Assembly: GCF_028583425.1 (NCBI RefSeq)
Contig: NC_072791.1
Span: 192,796,311 to 192,860,310 of the forward strand
DNA from: Eublepharis macularius
Taxonomy: Eukaryota; Chordata; Lepidosauria; Squamata; Eublepharidae
Direction: 5' to 3'
Length of the DNA stretch: 64,000 nucleotides
The position numbers and the translations under genes were made by a program. The notes under the pieces were generated by a model, which ran no database searches, had not been told where the DNA came from, and saw only the letters and a program-made list of their open reading frames with translations. Every line of letters starts with the position of its first letter. Within the stretch, counting starts at the first letter, position 1. Positions 10,970 through 20,519 of this stretch are shown piece by piece.

Positions 10970-11182
10970 TAGTTTCAGGTGGGTAGCCATGTTGATCTGT
11001 AGTAGAATAGCAAGCTTGGAGTCCAGTAGCACCTTAAAGACCAACAAGATTTTCAAGATACAAGCTTTCATGAGTTAAAAGCTTCTTTCCTCAGATATTT
11101 GAGGAAGACTCTGAGGAGTCAAATATCTGAGGAAGAAGTTGGTCTTCAAGGTGCTCCTGGACTCGAACCTTGCAACAGGGGG
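10970..11182. repeat. two copies of dispersed repeat A in opposite orientation
   Basis: A minus-oriented copy (ending GAGTCCAGTAGCACCTTAAA in plus-strand reading) is followed by a plus-oriented piece with AAGGTGCTCCTGGACTC. At their junction lies an inverted repeat with 16-bp arms, TTCCTCAGATATTTGA and its complement, about 11089-11136, able to fold as a hairpin. It is probably a foldback formed by paired insertions. Confidence 0.6.
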
Positions 11183-11184
11183 GT

Positions 11185-12700
11185 GGCCCATTCTCTGTTT
11201 CTCCTTAAGTGCTGAGTCAAGCGGGTCTTTGGATGTCCTGACAAGTGCCTGGAGATGAATGAGCTGGATGAGGGCCAATAAACTGAAGCTCAAAACTGAG
11301 CTGCTGTTGGTCGATGGAGCTGCACGGTCAGAAGCAGCCTGTCCCGGAAGGAGTGACACCTGAAAGATCAGGTTTGTAGGTTGGGAGTGATCCTGGCCTT
11401 AGCCATTATACACCAGGTCCTAATTTGGCTGAGGTGCCTTTCCTTTCCCCTCAGACAGAGACGCCCGGGGGTCAGGAACCATCCCAGTCCACCTCCTTCC
11501 CCAGCTCTGCCCCCTTCTCAGCTGGGAGCCAAAGTTGGTCTGCCCTCCTTGGCCTCTTCCATCAAGCATTTTGAAGGCTGTAGCCAGGCCTGGGACATGT
11601 CCAGCATCCTCCCGCTACCCAGAAGCGTTATGGGGGTGCAGCCCAGCCTATGAGGGACCAATAATGCCTCCTGAGCAATTTCTGCCTCCTTACACCCCTT
11701 TCCCCATCCCCAGAATGGAGTTTCCCAAGAGATAATTGTCAGAGAGCTGGCTGTCAAAGGGCCAGCTATCAGTGGGTGTCTGGCTCTTAAAAAACCAGCT
11801 GCCGTTGATCAGCTGGGTGGTGCACAGCTCTTTATCTCAGTCCCACTGAGCCTGGCCACTGCAGGGGGGCAGGGAAGGAAGATAACATACCCCCCTCCCC
11901 CGGGCAACATGGCATATAGCTGTGGGCTTATGTTTCCTCTGTGCCCGGTAGCATTTTTTTCTCAGATTTAGCTAATGTACCAGTTAAGGCTGTTCCTTGA
12001 AAAACATGATTTAGCCACAGTGATCCATGCTTCGATCACACCCAGGTTAGATTACTGTAATGCACTCTATATAGGGCTGCCTTTGAAAACTGTCCAAAAA
12101 CTTCAGGTAGTCTTAAATATGGCAGCTGGGCTATTTCAGGAGTTGGTTACAGGGATCGTATCATGTGTGCTGAAAGAATTGCCCCTCCTGCCCATCAGTT
12201 TCCAAGCACAATTCAAAGTCTTACCTTTAAGGCCTTAAATGACTTCAGATAAGGGTGCCTGAATAACCACTTCCTCCTGTACTGTCCAGCATGTCAGTTA
12301 AGATCCTCCTTCCAAGCTCTGATCTCTGTATTCTTGCCTTCAGAGGTGAGGTGGTGTTGACCAGAGTCAGAGCTTTTTCAGTGGTGGCACCTCGTCTTGA
12401 GGCTTGCCTGACACCCCACTCTTTTAGGAGCAAGGACAAAACATTTCTTTTTGACTAGGTTTTTATTTAAAGGGCTGTTCTTTTCAAATAATATTTAGAA
12501 TCTGCTTGTAGCCTGAGACTTCTTTTAAGCAGCTCATTATTTGATGCTGTGGATGGAGCTTTAATGCTGGGCTTTTAACTTAATTCCTTTTAAGGTGCCT
12601 CACATCATTCTTATGTTTTACTTGGTGAAAGTATTTGTAATTTGTTGTACTTCGTAAAACTTTAAGCAGGCTCCCTGGAGAGGCGGCACAGAAGTCTTCT
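11185..12700 (+). mobile_element. degenerate L2-type LINE fragments
   Basis: Near 11230-11310 the plus strand reads as the reverse-transcriptase stretch ending NKLKLKTELLLV, a diverged form of the L2/CR1 motif LNPDKTE.L. At 11975-12240 the frame reads FLEKHDLATVIHASITPRLD then YCNALYIGLPLKTVQKLQ, which is the C-terminal RT/thumb of L2-like LINEs. The piece from about 11420 to 11950 shows no L2 similarity and may be an insertion or unrelated DNA. No intact frame remains. Confidence 0.7.
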
Positions 12701-13600
12701 AAATAAACAAGGAAGATGCAATCACTGTGCAAACATAATAGGTAAGAGTCAGATAGGTCATTATGATGTTATTCTAGATCCAGGAATAATTATGTAAGTA
12801 GCTTTAGCCCCCCACTGGAGAGCATGGCAGAGTATAAGTTGAGTAAAATAAAATTCCTCAGGCTGGATGCTAAGGACAAAAAAAGGGCAAGGGGAGAAAA
12901 AGCTACTTCGGGGCATGATGAAAGATTCCAAAGTCTGCACTTTGCCCTTTTCTGAAAAATGTGAGGTGTTACAGACTTAATTCAGTTCCTATTTGATAGA
13001 AACAGATTTCTGGTTGCACCAAACAAGATCTTAAGAGTCTCTCGTGTATCTTGCAATGTGTTTTGCACACAATACTATATAATGTAAATAAGTCTACAAC
13101 TGGTCTATATTTGAAAGAAGCTGTGTACCAACTTCAGCTCTTTCATCACAACCTGAAAAATTAAAAAGAGTCCAAAAACAAAATCCAACGGGAGGCTGCT
13201 GAACTGGAATTCATATGCAAATTTGACTCTGTCAAGCTGGGACTGAATAGGGACTATGAATGGTTATCACATTACCACAGGTAACAGATTTCCTTTACAG
13301 AGGTGGGGTCTGGGGGAGCTCAGTGGTACCTGGCGTGGGCTTTCGGGAACCACAGATCTCTTTGTCAGATGCATCTGGCAGGGAGAGCTGTGATTATCGA
13401 AGGCCCATACTGCATTGGAATTGGATGGTCTAGCTGTTTGGCTTCTACAAACTAACAGGGCAAACTCCTTTGAAGCCAACTGATACACACACCAAAAGGA
13501 GATGTTTACATATACTAGCAAAGGAATGTTTTGATTGCTCCCTCCCCCTCCCCCCCTAATTGCCTCTTCCCTCTGCTCTTCTGTGTTTGACCAGTCTCTG
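12701..13600. other. intergenic DNA, nothing recognised
   Basis: This stretch has no long frame, no splice-bounded exon that I recognise and no clear repeat. It lies in the spacer between IFIH1 and GCA. Confidence 0.6.
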
Positions 13601-13604
13601 TATC

Positions 13605-13735
13605 AGGCATCTGACGAAGAGAACTTGATTCTCGAAAGCTTATGCTAAAATAAAATTGGTTAGTCTTAAAGGTGCTACTGGACTCTTTTTGATTTTGCTA
13701 CCACAGACTAACACGGCTATCTTCTCTGCAACCTG
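13605..13735 (+). repeat. dispersed repeat A copy
   Basis: It contains TCTGACGAAGAGAACTTG, CGAAAGCTTATGCT, AAAGGTGCTACTGGACTC and ACAGACTAACACGGCTATC. The last of these is the end shared by many reptile copies of this repeat. Confidence 0.65.
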
Positions 13736-14094
13736 AAAAATTGTCACTTTAACCTAAATAGATGTGATGTGGCCTATCATGGCCCCTAGATGGGATGAAA
13801 AAACTAACAAGAAGCCTCCTGGGCCAGCATGCAACGGGTGCACTCCCCACACGCGTTCCTGGTAGGCGCGATGACTTCACTTCTGGAAGTGATGTCATCC
13901 TGCCCTTCACAGAGCCAAAACTGGCCCCTGTGAAAAGAAGAGGCATGCCCTCTGCCAGACGAAATGTCACTTCAAGAAGTGACATCATCGTGCCTGCTGG
14001 GAGTGTGTGTCCAGAAGAAGATTGTGTAGGTAAGTGCCAAGTCTTCCCCACACCTCCCTTGCACACACTGGGAGCTTAAAGGGACCTGGTGACC

Positions 14095-14195
14095 CTAGTT
14101 CATGATTACCGAGCTTCTGTGGCAGAGTGGGGATTTGAACCTGAGTTTCCCAGATCCTAGTCCAACACTCTAACCACTATACCACACTGGAATGT
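14095..14195 (-). repeat. tRNA-derived SINE head, reverse orientation
   Basis: Read on the minus strand it is a tRNA-like head: CAGTGTGGTATAGTGGTTAG (A-box region), then a B-box-like GGTTCAAATCCCC. It is truncated after the head and is not a functional tRNA gene. Confidence 0.65.
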
Positions 14196-14210
14196 TGGCA
14201 GGACATATAG

Positions 14211-14391
14211 GGCTGCCAACTTTTGCTTGGGAAATTCCTGGAATTTGGGGGGGGGCAGTGCCTGGGGAAAGTGGAGATTAGGGAGGGGAGGGTGCTCAGC
14301 CGGGATATGATGCTATTTCCTACGGACATCTGTAATCTGGAGGTCACCTGTATTGGGAGAACTCCAGGCTCCATCTGGAGGTTGGTGACCC
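14211..14391 (-). repeat. dispersed repeat C copy with inverted ends
   Basis: The start AGGGCTGCCAAC and the end GGTTGGTGACCC are inverted copies of each other. Internally it follows the same order as the copy at 10108. It is probably a non-autonomous DNA transposon; no clear target duplication was found. Confidence 0.5.
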
Positions 14392-14448
14392 CATTTGAGA
14401 GCCACACCATCACACCCTCTCTGAGCTCCATCCTCCAAATTCTGACCT

Positions 14449-14489
14449 CTCCAGGAATTTCCTAAACTGAGTTTAGGAAATTCCTGGAG
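14449..14489. repeat. 41-bp perfect palindrome
   Basis: The arms CTCCAGGAATTTCCTAAA and TTTAGGAAATTCCTGGAG are exact inverted complements separated by CTGAG. The arm sequence also resembles the GGAAATTCCTGGAATTT at the start of the neighbouring repeat C copy, so it may be a remnant of that element's end folded back on itself. Confidence 0.85.
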
Positions 14490-15200
14490 GAATAGCAGGA
14501 GGAATAGCTTGACAAATCTGATTCTGTATTGAACCATGAAGAGGCAGTTTGACCATCTTTAGCTATTAAAAAGCTGTGGCTCAGGCACTTCTACCCATTT
14601 GATTTTGTTTAGGTAGTATACAGTCTAATTCCAAACCTGCTTACTTGAGAAAAAGTCCCTCTGACTTGAGTGGAACTTCTTTCATAGTAGGAGAGGTTGG
14701 GTGGCAGCCAAGTTCCCAGCCAATTTTTCACAGAGACCTGAAACGAAAGCCAAACTAGTTTTTAAACTATGGGTTTTAAAATTGCCAGATTCAAGTGTTT
14801 TTCCTCCTTGCTATCACTTTTATTTTCTCTTTAGTTTCATTTCATAATGCTTTGTATTTAGCTTCCTCCTTACTTAAAAAAGGTAGTTCCAGTGCTGATT
14901 TAATATTCAGATGAGGGAAAATATTTGGCCATTATATCCCACTTACAAAAATCACAGATTTAAAGATTAAGAATCTGGAACATACCCATTTTCATTAACG
15001 CAACAAATTGGACAGATTCATGGTTTTGCCTAGAATGCTTTGTTTGGCTATCTTATATGAATCATGTGATACTATTACACAGTCTGTTTTGTATTACTAT
15101 TTTTCTAATGCCATTTGGTCACTGATTTCCTTTGCTAAAAGTGTAAAGTGTGATTGTATATTATGGATCTTTTAACAATTACAGCATAATTGGAAACCAT
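14490..15200. other. intergenic DNA, nothing recognised
   Basis: AT-rich spacer with no gene, exon or confident repeat seen. Confidence 0.6.
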
Positions 15201-15202
15201 GC

Positions 15203-15240
15203 TCTGTTCATTCTGTTCATGCTGTTCATTCTGTTCATGC
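15203..15240 (+). repeat. short tandem repeat abutting the array
   Basis: Two near copies of an 18-bp unit of the type TGTTCATTCTGTTCATGC directly precede the first array unit. Its last GC is shared with the array, so the exact junction is ambiguous. Confidence 0.8.
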
Positions 15241-15262
15241 TGGCGAAACGTCAGGAACGACA

Positions 15263-15745
15263 ATGCCAAGACCACGGCAATACAGCCCGGAAAACCCACA
15301 ACAACCATCGTTGTCCGGCCGTGAAAGCCTTCGACAATACATCGTACACCTCTACGGGGAGGAAACATTCCAACAGACCCGGAGATTGGAAACACTTCGG
15401 AACAAGAAAGCACATCTACTCTGTTGTTTAACCTTTCTCCTACGCTGCAGGGACACAAGAACCATCCCATCTTTTCTCACAACTAAAAGAATCTTCAAAA
15501 CCACACAGGCGAACCGCATTTATGAAACCTTAAGAATGAAAAGAGCATGGTTTCCAGTTCTGAAAAACACCAGGCTAACAAAACATTCTATCCCCAACAA
15601 TAGCCCTGCAGAGAAGATTAGCACATCAAGTACCAATCCATATGCAAAGGAACCTCCTCAGGATACAGTGAAGCCTCCCGCCATTAGGATTCCACACCCT
15701 GGGAAACTCTTACAGGATGACTCAGCTCAACCCCACACCTCCTGA
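15263..15745 (+). CDS. array unit 1 frame, Penelope-like N-terminal domain
   Basis: This is an intact 160-codon frame beginning MPRPRQYSPENPQQPSLSGR. The core TRRLETLRNKKAHLLCC is followed by a RCRDTRTIPSFL and RIYETLR pattern, resembling the basic helical region I recall upstream of the reverse transcriptase in Penelope-like proteins. After about residue 100 it becomes Pro/Ser-rich with no known domain and stops at TGA. No RT or endonuclease motif is present. Whether it is translated is unknown; it may merely be the residue of a longer protein after an internal deletion. Confidence 0.5.
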   Translation: MPRPRQYSPENPQQPSLSGRESLRQYIVHLYGEETFQQTRRLETLRNKKAHLLCCLTFLLRCRDTRTIPSFLTTKRIFKTTQANRIYETLRMKRAWFPVLKNTRLTKHSIPNNSPAEKISTSSTNPYAKEPPQDTVKPPAIRIPHPGKLLQDDSAQPHTS

Positions 15746-15813
15746 GTAGATACAAATGACCTACATCTTTTCCACACTGTGACACTGAGAGATCTCTGTC
15801 TTTTGGTGCTACA

Positions 15814-15854
15814 CCTCTGAAGATGCCAGCCACAGCTGCTGGCGAAACGTCAGG
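15814..15854 (+). ncRNA. hammerhead-ribozyme-like motif, unit 1/2 junction
   Basis: The order is that of a small type I hammerhead: CCT (stem I strand), CTGAAGA (fits the CUGANGA core), T, stem II GCCAGC with loop CACAGCT and GCTGGC, GAA, then a minimal stem III AC/GT with no loop, the cleavage base C at 15851, and AGG (the other stem I strand). One extra T between the core and stem II departs from the canonical form. The loopless two-base-pair stem III would favour cutting as a dimer. Activity is not shown. Confidence 0.55.
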
Positions 15855-15861
15855 AACTACA

Positions 15862-16344
15862 ATGCCAAGACCATGGCAATACAGCCCGGAAAACCCACAA
15901 CAACCATCGTTCTCCGGCCGTGAAAGCCTTCGACAATACATCGAACACCTCTACGGGGAGGAAACATTCCAACAGACCCGGAGATTGGAAACACTTCGGA
16001 ACAAGAAAGCACATCTACTCTGTTGTTTAACCTTTCTCCTACGCTGCAGGGACACAAGAACCATCCCATCTTTTCTCACAACTAAAAGAATCTTCAAAAC
16101 CACACAGGCGAACCGCATTTATGAAACCTTAAGAATGAACAGAGCATGGTTTCCAGTTCTGAAAAACACCAGGCTAACAAAACATTCTATCCCTGACAAT
16201 AGCCCTGCAGAGAAGATTAGCACATCAAGTACCAATCCATATGCAAAGGAACCTCCTCAGGATACAGTGAAGCCTCCCGCCATTAGCATTCCACACCCTG
16301 GGAAACTCTTACAGGATGACTCAGCTCAACCCCACCCCTCCTGA
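15862..16344 (+). CDS. array unit 2 frame, Penelope-like N-terminal domain
   Basis: It has the same 160-codon frame and length as unit 1 with a few substitutions (for example MPRPWQ, and HPSL replaced by PSFS). The ATG is 11 bases after the predicted ribozyme cut. The frame can extend 13 codons upstream through the ribozyme-like sequence, but the internal ATG is common to all units. The frame is kept open despite the 599-bp period not being a multiple of three, so units are not read through in one frame. Confidence 0.5.
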   Translation: MPRPWQYSPENPQQPSFSGRESLRQYIEHLYGEETFQQTRRLETLRNKKAHLLCCLTFLLRCRDTRTIPSFLTTKRIFKTTQANRIYETLRMNRAWFPVLKNTRLTKHSIPDNSPAEKISTSSTNPYAKEPPQDTVKPPAISIPHPGKLLQDDSAQPHPS

Positions 16345-16412
16345 GTAGATACAAATGACCAACATCTTTTCCACACTGTGACACTGAGAGATCTCTGTCT
16401 TTTGGTGCTACA

Positions 16413-16453
16413 CCTCTGAAGATGCCAGCCACAGCTGCTGGCGAAACGTCAGG
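16413..16453 (+). ncRNA. hammerhead-ribozyme-like motif, unit 2/3 junction
   Basis: Identical to the motif 599 bp upstream, with the predicted cut after C at 16450. RNA between two cut sites would be a 599-nt monomer carrying one frame. Confidence 0.55.
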
Positions 16454-16460
16454 AACTACA

Positions 16461-16943
16461 ATGCCAAGACCACGGCAATACAGCCCAGAAAACCCACAAC
16501 AACCATCGTTCTCCGGCCGTGAAAGCCTTCGACAATACATCGAACACCTCTACGGGGAGGAAACATTCCAACAGACCCGGAGATTGGAAACACTTCGGAA
16601 CAAGAAAGCACATCTACTCTGTTGTTTAACCTTTCTCCTACGCTGCAGGGACACAAGAACCATCCCATCTTTTCTCACAACTAAAAGAATCTTCAAAACC
16701 ACACAGGCGAACCGCATTTATGAAACCTTAAGAATGAACAGAGCATGGTTTCCAGTTCTGAAAAACACCAGGCTAACAAAACATTCTATCCCCGACAATA
16801 GCCCTGCAGAGAAGATTAGCACATCAAGTACCAATCCATATGCAAAGGAACCTCCTCAGGATACAGTGAAGCCTCCCGCCATTAGGATTCCACACCCTGG
16901 GAAACTCTTACAGGATGACTCAGCTCAACCCCACACCTCCTGA
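16461..16943 (+). CDS. array unit 3 frame, Penelope-like N-terminal domain
   Basis: This is the third intact copy, MPRPRQYSPENPQQPSFSGR, ending at the same TGA. Having three undamaged frames suggests recent duplication rather than demonstrated selection, since the units are almost identical in noncoding parts too. Confidence 0.5.
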   Translation: MPRPRQYSPENPQQPSFSGRESLRQYIEHLYGEETFQQTRRLETLRNKKAHLLCCLTFLLRCRDTRTIPSFLTTKRIFKTTQANRIYETLRMNRAWFPVLKNTRLTKHSIPDNSPAEKISTSSTNPYAKEPPQDTVKPPAIRIPHPGKLLQDDSAQPHTS

Positions 16944-17011
16944 GTAGATACAAATGACCTACATCTTTTCCACACTGTGACACTGAGAGATCTCTGTCTT
17001 TTGGTGCTACA

Positions 17012-17052
17012 CCTCTGAAGATGCCAGCCACAGCTGCTGGCGAAACGTCAGG
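17012..17052 (+). ncRNA. hammerhead-ribozyme-like motif after unit 3
   Basis: Third complete copy of the motif, with the predicted cut after C at 17049. A further 90 bases of the unit follow before the array stops. Confidence 0.55.
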
Positions 17053-17299
17053 AACTACAATGCCAAGACCACGGCAATACAGCCCGGAAAACCCACAACA
17101 ACCATCGTTCTCCAGCCGTGAAAGCCTTCGACAATACAACATGGTATCTGTTTGTGCCCAAGCTAACAATGCATGTAATAGATGATTTGGATAAGAACCA
17201 TACCAAGCAGATGTCTCTGACAGCCAAATAACTCTAACTGTAACTCTACCGGGTAATTTGGCCCTACCCCACCTCATAGGTTTGTTTTGATACCTAAAT

Positions 17300-18305
17300 A
17301 TATTTCATAGGGACTATATCACTCCAGTCTTGGCCCATCTACACTGGCTCCCAATCTATTTCCAGGAACAATTCAAGGTGCTAGTTTTGACTTTTAAAGC
17401 CCTACATGGTTTGGAACTAGCATACCTGAAAGACCACCTATTCTCTTATGAACTTACCTGGCCACCATGGTCAAATTCCAAAGTTAGGATTGCCAAACTC
17501 CAAGCCTTACTCAGCAAGTGGCATTTTTGGAGGATGAACTCTATTGCATAACATCTAATTCCCTCCCCAAACGCCACCCCCAAATCTCCAGCTATTTCCA
17601 AACCATGAGTCAACAACTCTATCCGAAGTCCTGCTTCAGGGGCTACCACCCTCTGAGATTAGGAGGATGGCAACTCAGGAGAGGACCTTTTCACTTGTAG
17701 CGCCAAAACTCTGGAACTCTCTCCCCGGAGATACCTGTACCCTTTTGTTGCCGCCTGCCACCAACTGGTGAGACTTCTTCATTTTGTTTGGTATTCCTTC
17801 AGTGATACATCCTTCCTGCCCTGTTTTTAATTGTAGTTGTTATGCATGTGTATTTTAACTTGGTTTTAATCATTTTAATGAATTGTTTTGGTTTTAATGT
17901 TTTTTAAGATGTGTTTTTTTTTAAAAAAAAACTTTTTTATTTTTGGAATTTTTAATTTTTACAACAATTAAACAACACTAGTAAGAAACAACAGAAACAA
18001 CAACAATAACAACAAGGTCACTACAGCTCATTGTGAAATAATAATACCCTTCCACCCTTTGCTTGGTACATAGTCAAATTCAGTCTATCAGGCACGTATT
18101 GAGGACAAGGTGCAAATATATATGCTCTGTACAGTATTCCAACTTCGTTTGGTTAAAAACTAAAAAAACCCCAAGGATAATTTTTGCCTGGGTAGATCTC
18201 ATGCATTATCATGTATTCCAAGAGTGCATGTGTTTAATCTGTTAATCACCTTGGTGGCCCTGATGAGGACAGATGGGCAGGAAATAAATTCTGTAAATAA
18301 ATAAA
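17300..18305 (+). mobile_element. L2-type LINE 3' part with two nested insertions
   Basis: The L2 C-terminal frame reads LAPNLFPGTIQ-like then FKVLVLTFKALHGLELAYLK around 17330-17450. The 3' UTR follows, ending in CCTTGGTGGCCCTGATGAGG and an AAAT repeat at about 18300. Repeat C interrupts it at about 17487-17605, and a second element splits the tail at 17917-18227. The order shows that the L2 is older than both insertions. Confidence 0.75.
17917..18227 (-). mobile_element. nested retroelement 3' end, reverse orientation
   Basis: It is flanked by ATGTGTTT (17909-17916 and 18228-18235) and begins with a T-run on the plus strand, so it is a poly-A-tailed copy on the minus strand inserted in the L2 tail. 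The AT-rich body suggests an L1-type 3' UTR, but the family is not certain. Confidence 0.5.
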
Positions 18306-19130
18306 TAAATATATAAATGTAGGAGAGAAAAACCATATACACACTTCAGAGCTCCTTAGAGAAAGGATGGGATAAAATATATAAAAAGGGCAAAAGGATA
18401 ATAAAGATGAAAGCTTTTCTCTAACTAGTGATGAAATAGCTTTGAATTCTCAAGATGACTTAACAATATACTTTTAAATCAATACCTGTGATGCAATTAC
18501 TACTTTAAGGAGAGAAATGCTATCATGGAAATCACCTGAAACTAGTTTCCACTCCTTTTTAAATCTTATTTATATAAAGAGGACAGGTGTCTTACAATTG
18601 AAAAAAAAACCTTCCTAGTATTAGATGATACAGCTCGTGTCATCATTGCAAGATTCTGAATATGTAGGCCATGGTGCTGTTGTTTACATAGATTTGAAAA
18701 CTGTTGTCACATGTTTGCTGTTTACTAAGCCCAGGCAGTTCTTAAAAGATACTAGCTCTGCTGCATCTAGAGCCCATGTGGTGCAACGGTTGGTGTTTAA
18801 ATAATCCCTAACCCACAAACGAGGGCCATGTCATACTTTTTTAAGGTCAGCAAAATATCAAAATAGAGTCTGCATGGTTTTCAATCCTCCACAACTCTTA
18901 ATCAGGCTGGATGTTAAAGGGGGTGGGAGAATGTCTCAGGCTATACAGTCTTAAAGGTCTTGGCCACATAGGTGGTTTCCAGGTAGGAATGAGCTTGTGT
19001 GGTTCCCCTATTGCTGCTGTGGTTGCCAAGACAGTATAGAAGCACAGTAGGTCGCACGACATTTTCCCTGTTCCAGTGGCCATCTCCTCCCATCTTCAGA
19101 GGCTTTTTCTGTTTTTTTAATTGCCAATTT
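18306..19130. other. intergenic DNA, nothing recognised
   Basis: AT-rich spacer upstream of GCA. No exon or confident repeat was seen. Confidence 0.55.
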
Positions 19131-19134
19131 TAGT

Positions 19135-19295
19135 TATTTATTTAACTTCATTTATATTCCACCTTTCTCCTGAAAGGGGACTCAAAGCAGCTCACATCAT
19201 TCTTCTCTGCTCCATTTGTTCCTCACAACAACCCCGCAAGGTAGGTTAGGCTGAGAATGTGTGACGGGCACAAGGTCACCCAGCAAGCAATGAGG
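19135..19295 (-). repeat. SINE body fragment, reverse orientation
   Basis: On the minus strand it reads TTGCTGGGTGACCTTGTGCC and then CCTACCTTGCGGGGTTGTTG, the shared body of the tRNA-derived SINEs in this window. The tRNA head is missing. Confidence 0.6.
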
Positions 19296-20150
19296 AATCA
19301 AAGTGGCTTACATAAGAAAAATACAATATAAACAAACATACCTATATACTTGGTAAAATTGAATCCATTGAAAAGTAACATATGAAAACACTCAACTTTG
19401 AGCTCCCCTAACAATGAATCCAGGGTGTGTGTTACTCTGTTCTTTCAGTCTCTCACAAACAGCTTTCAAAGGAAGGGAGGCCTTTTTACTTCTCTGTCTC
19501 AGTAGCATCCAGAGCTTTTCAAAACTGGTTTTGTACTTTGCCCCTTTCTAATCTTAAGAATGCTGTCCTCAGAGCAAGCTTCATTGAATCAAATGGGACT
19601 TCTCAGTAGACATCCTTAGGTTTGTTTGTTCTGTCTGCCAACTTGCTAGGAAGTTCCAAAAATGTTAAAAAGGCAGGCTTTGAGTCTTGTGGAACATTAC
19701 CCTGTTTTTTTTCCCCCTTTGATATTTAACAATGAGTCTGATGAAGAGCTCTGGAGAACTCAAAAGAACTTTCTGACACTTAAGTTGGTGCTGAAAATTT
19801 ATTATACCATTGTTCTGCTATTTCTTATTATATGGGCCAACACAGCTGCCTATAATTTCTCAGAAATTCCAGAGGATTTACTGCATTGTGAGGAATCCCA
19901 ATAGGAGTTTGATGGTACTTTATAGGCTAAAACAATCCAGCGTACATTTCCCTGAATTTGAACCCACTTCCTAAGATGTAGCCTGATGAAATAGACTAAT
20001 ACACCAAACTCTACACCAGAGTAGTAGTAGTAGTAATAACAACAATAATAATGAATCCTGGACTGTGATTAATATTAATTAATAATAATAACAAATTTGC
20101 TAGTTATAACATTTTAACATAGCACCGCATTCCTTACGGACGACCACCAC
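19296..20150. other. spacer with short microsatellite
   Basis: No gene was seen. An AGT/AAT-type microsatellite with an AATTAATA-rich stretch occupies about 20022-20095 just before the GC-rich GCA promoter. Confidence 0.6.
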
Positions 20151-20495
20151 CTCTTTACCCCGCCCCTTCCGCCGAAGACGTCATCCGTCTCGCCGGTGTT
20201 TGTTTCCCCCTTTCCTCCCCCGTCTTGCTTTTACCCCTCCTCCTCCCCCTGGAAGCCAATCCTGGAAGGGGAGGAGTATCCTCTCAGCCAATCGCAAGAA
20301 GCATTAGGGCATGACGAGCGGATAGTGGGACTTCCGCTTTTCTTTTCGTGCGTCGAGCCCGGAAGGAGAGGGCCTATTCCAGGATCCTAGTGGCAAGCGG
20401 CCCTGTGGTAGATTTTAAGCTCGTGCCTGTTTCGAATCCGGGCAGCGGTTCTTCCCCTCCCCCGCCTTCTAACGGTCTTCTCTCCTAACGGCGGG
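20150..20495 (+). promoter_or_regulatory. GCA: GCA promoter and 5' UTR
   Basis: An abrupt GC-rich, CpG-containing stretch upstream of the GCA start. It carries a CRE-like GACGTCAT (20177-20184), two CCAAT boxes (20256-20260 and 20288-20292) and ETS-type sites ACTTCCGC (about 20331) and CCGGAAG (about 20360). No TATA box was seen. This is the layout of a broad CpG-island promoter. The transcription start is probably around 20360-20420. Confidence 0.7.
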
Positions 20496-20519
20496 ATGAC
20501 GTACCCAGGGTTCGGAGCG
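20496..20519 (+). CDS. GCA: GCA coding exon 1
   Basis: Encodes residues 1-8, MTYPGFGA, and ends at a GTGAGT donor in phase 0. This ATG was chosen because it gives the conserved MxYPG start. Confidence 0.85.

Larger units (their letters stand above)
15239..17139 (+). mobile_element. tandem array of a 599-bp Penelope-like unit, about 3.2 copies
   Basis: Equivalent bases recur at exact 599-bp spacing (for example GACACTGAG at 15781, 16380 and 16979). The copies are nearly identical, differing at only a few scattered positions. The array enters inside stem II of the hammerhead-like motif at about 15239 and leaves after CTTCGACAATACA at 17139, the same end seen in the single copy at 10826. Each unit has a 160-codon frame starting 11 bases after the predicted cleavage point. 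Penelope-like retroelements are known to occur as tandems through their pseudo-LTRs and to carry hammerhead ribozymes there. Here the RT and GIY-YIG parts are absent, so the unit would be a non-autonomous derivative. The family assignment is inference from these features. Confidence 0.75.

Noticed and set aside
15239-17139. Tandem array as a classical satellite or CRISPR array
   Set aside because: The 599-bp units contain a frame and a ribozyme-like junction and have dispersed single copies with target duplications, which fits a retroelement. There are no short repeats with unique spacers.
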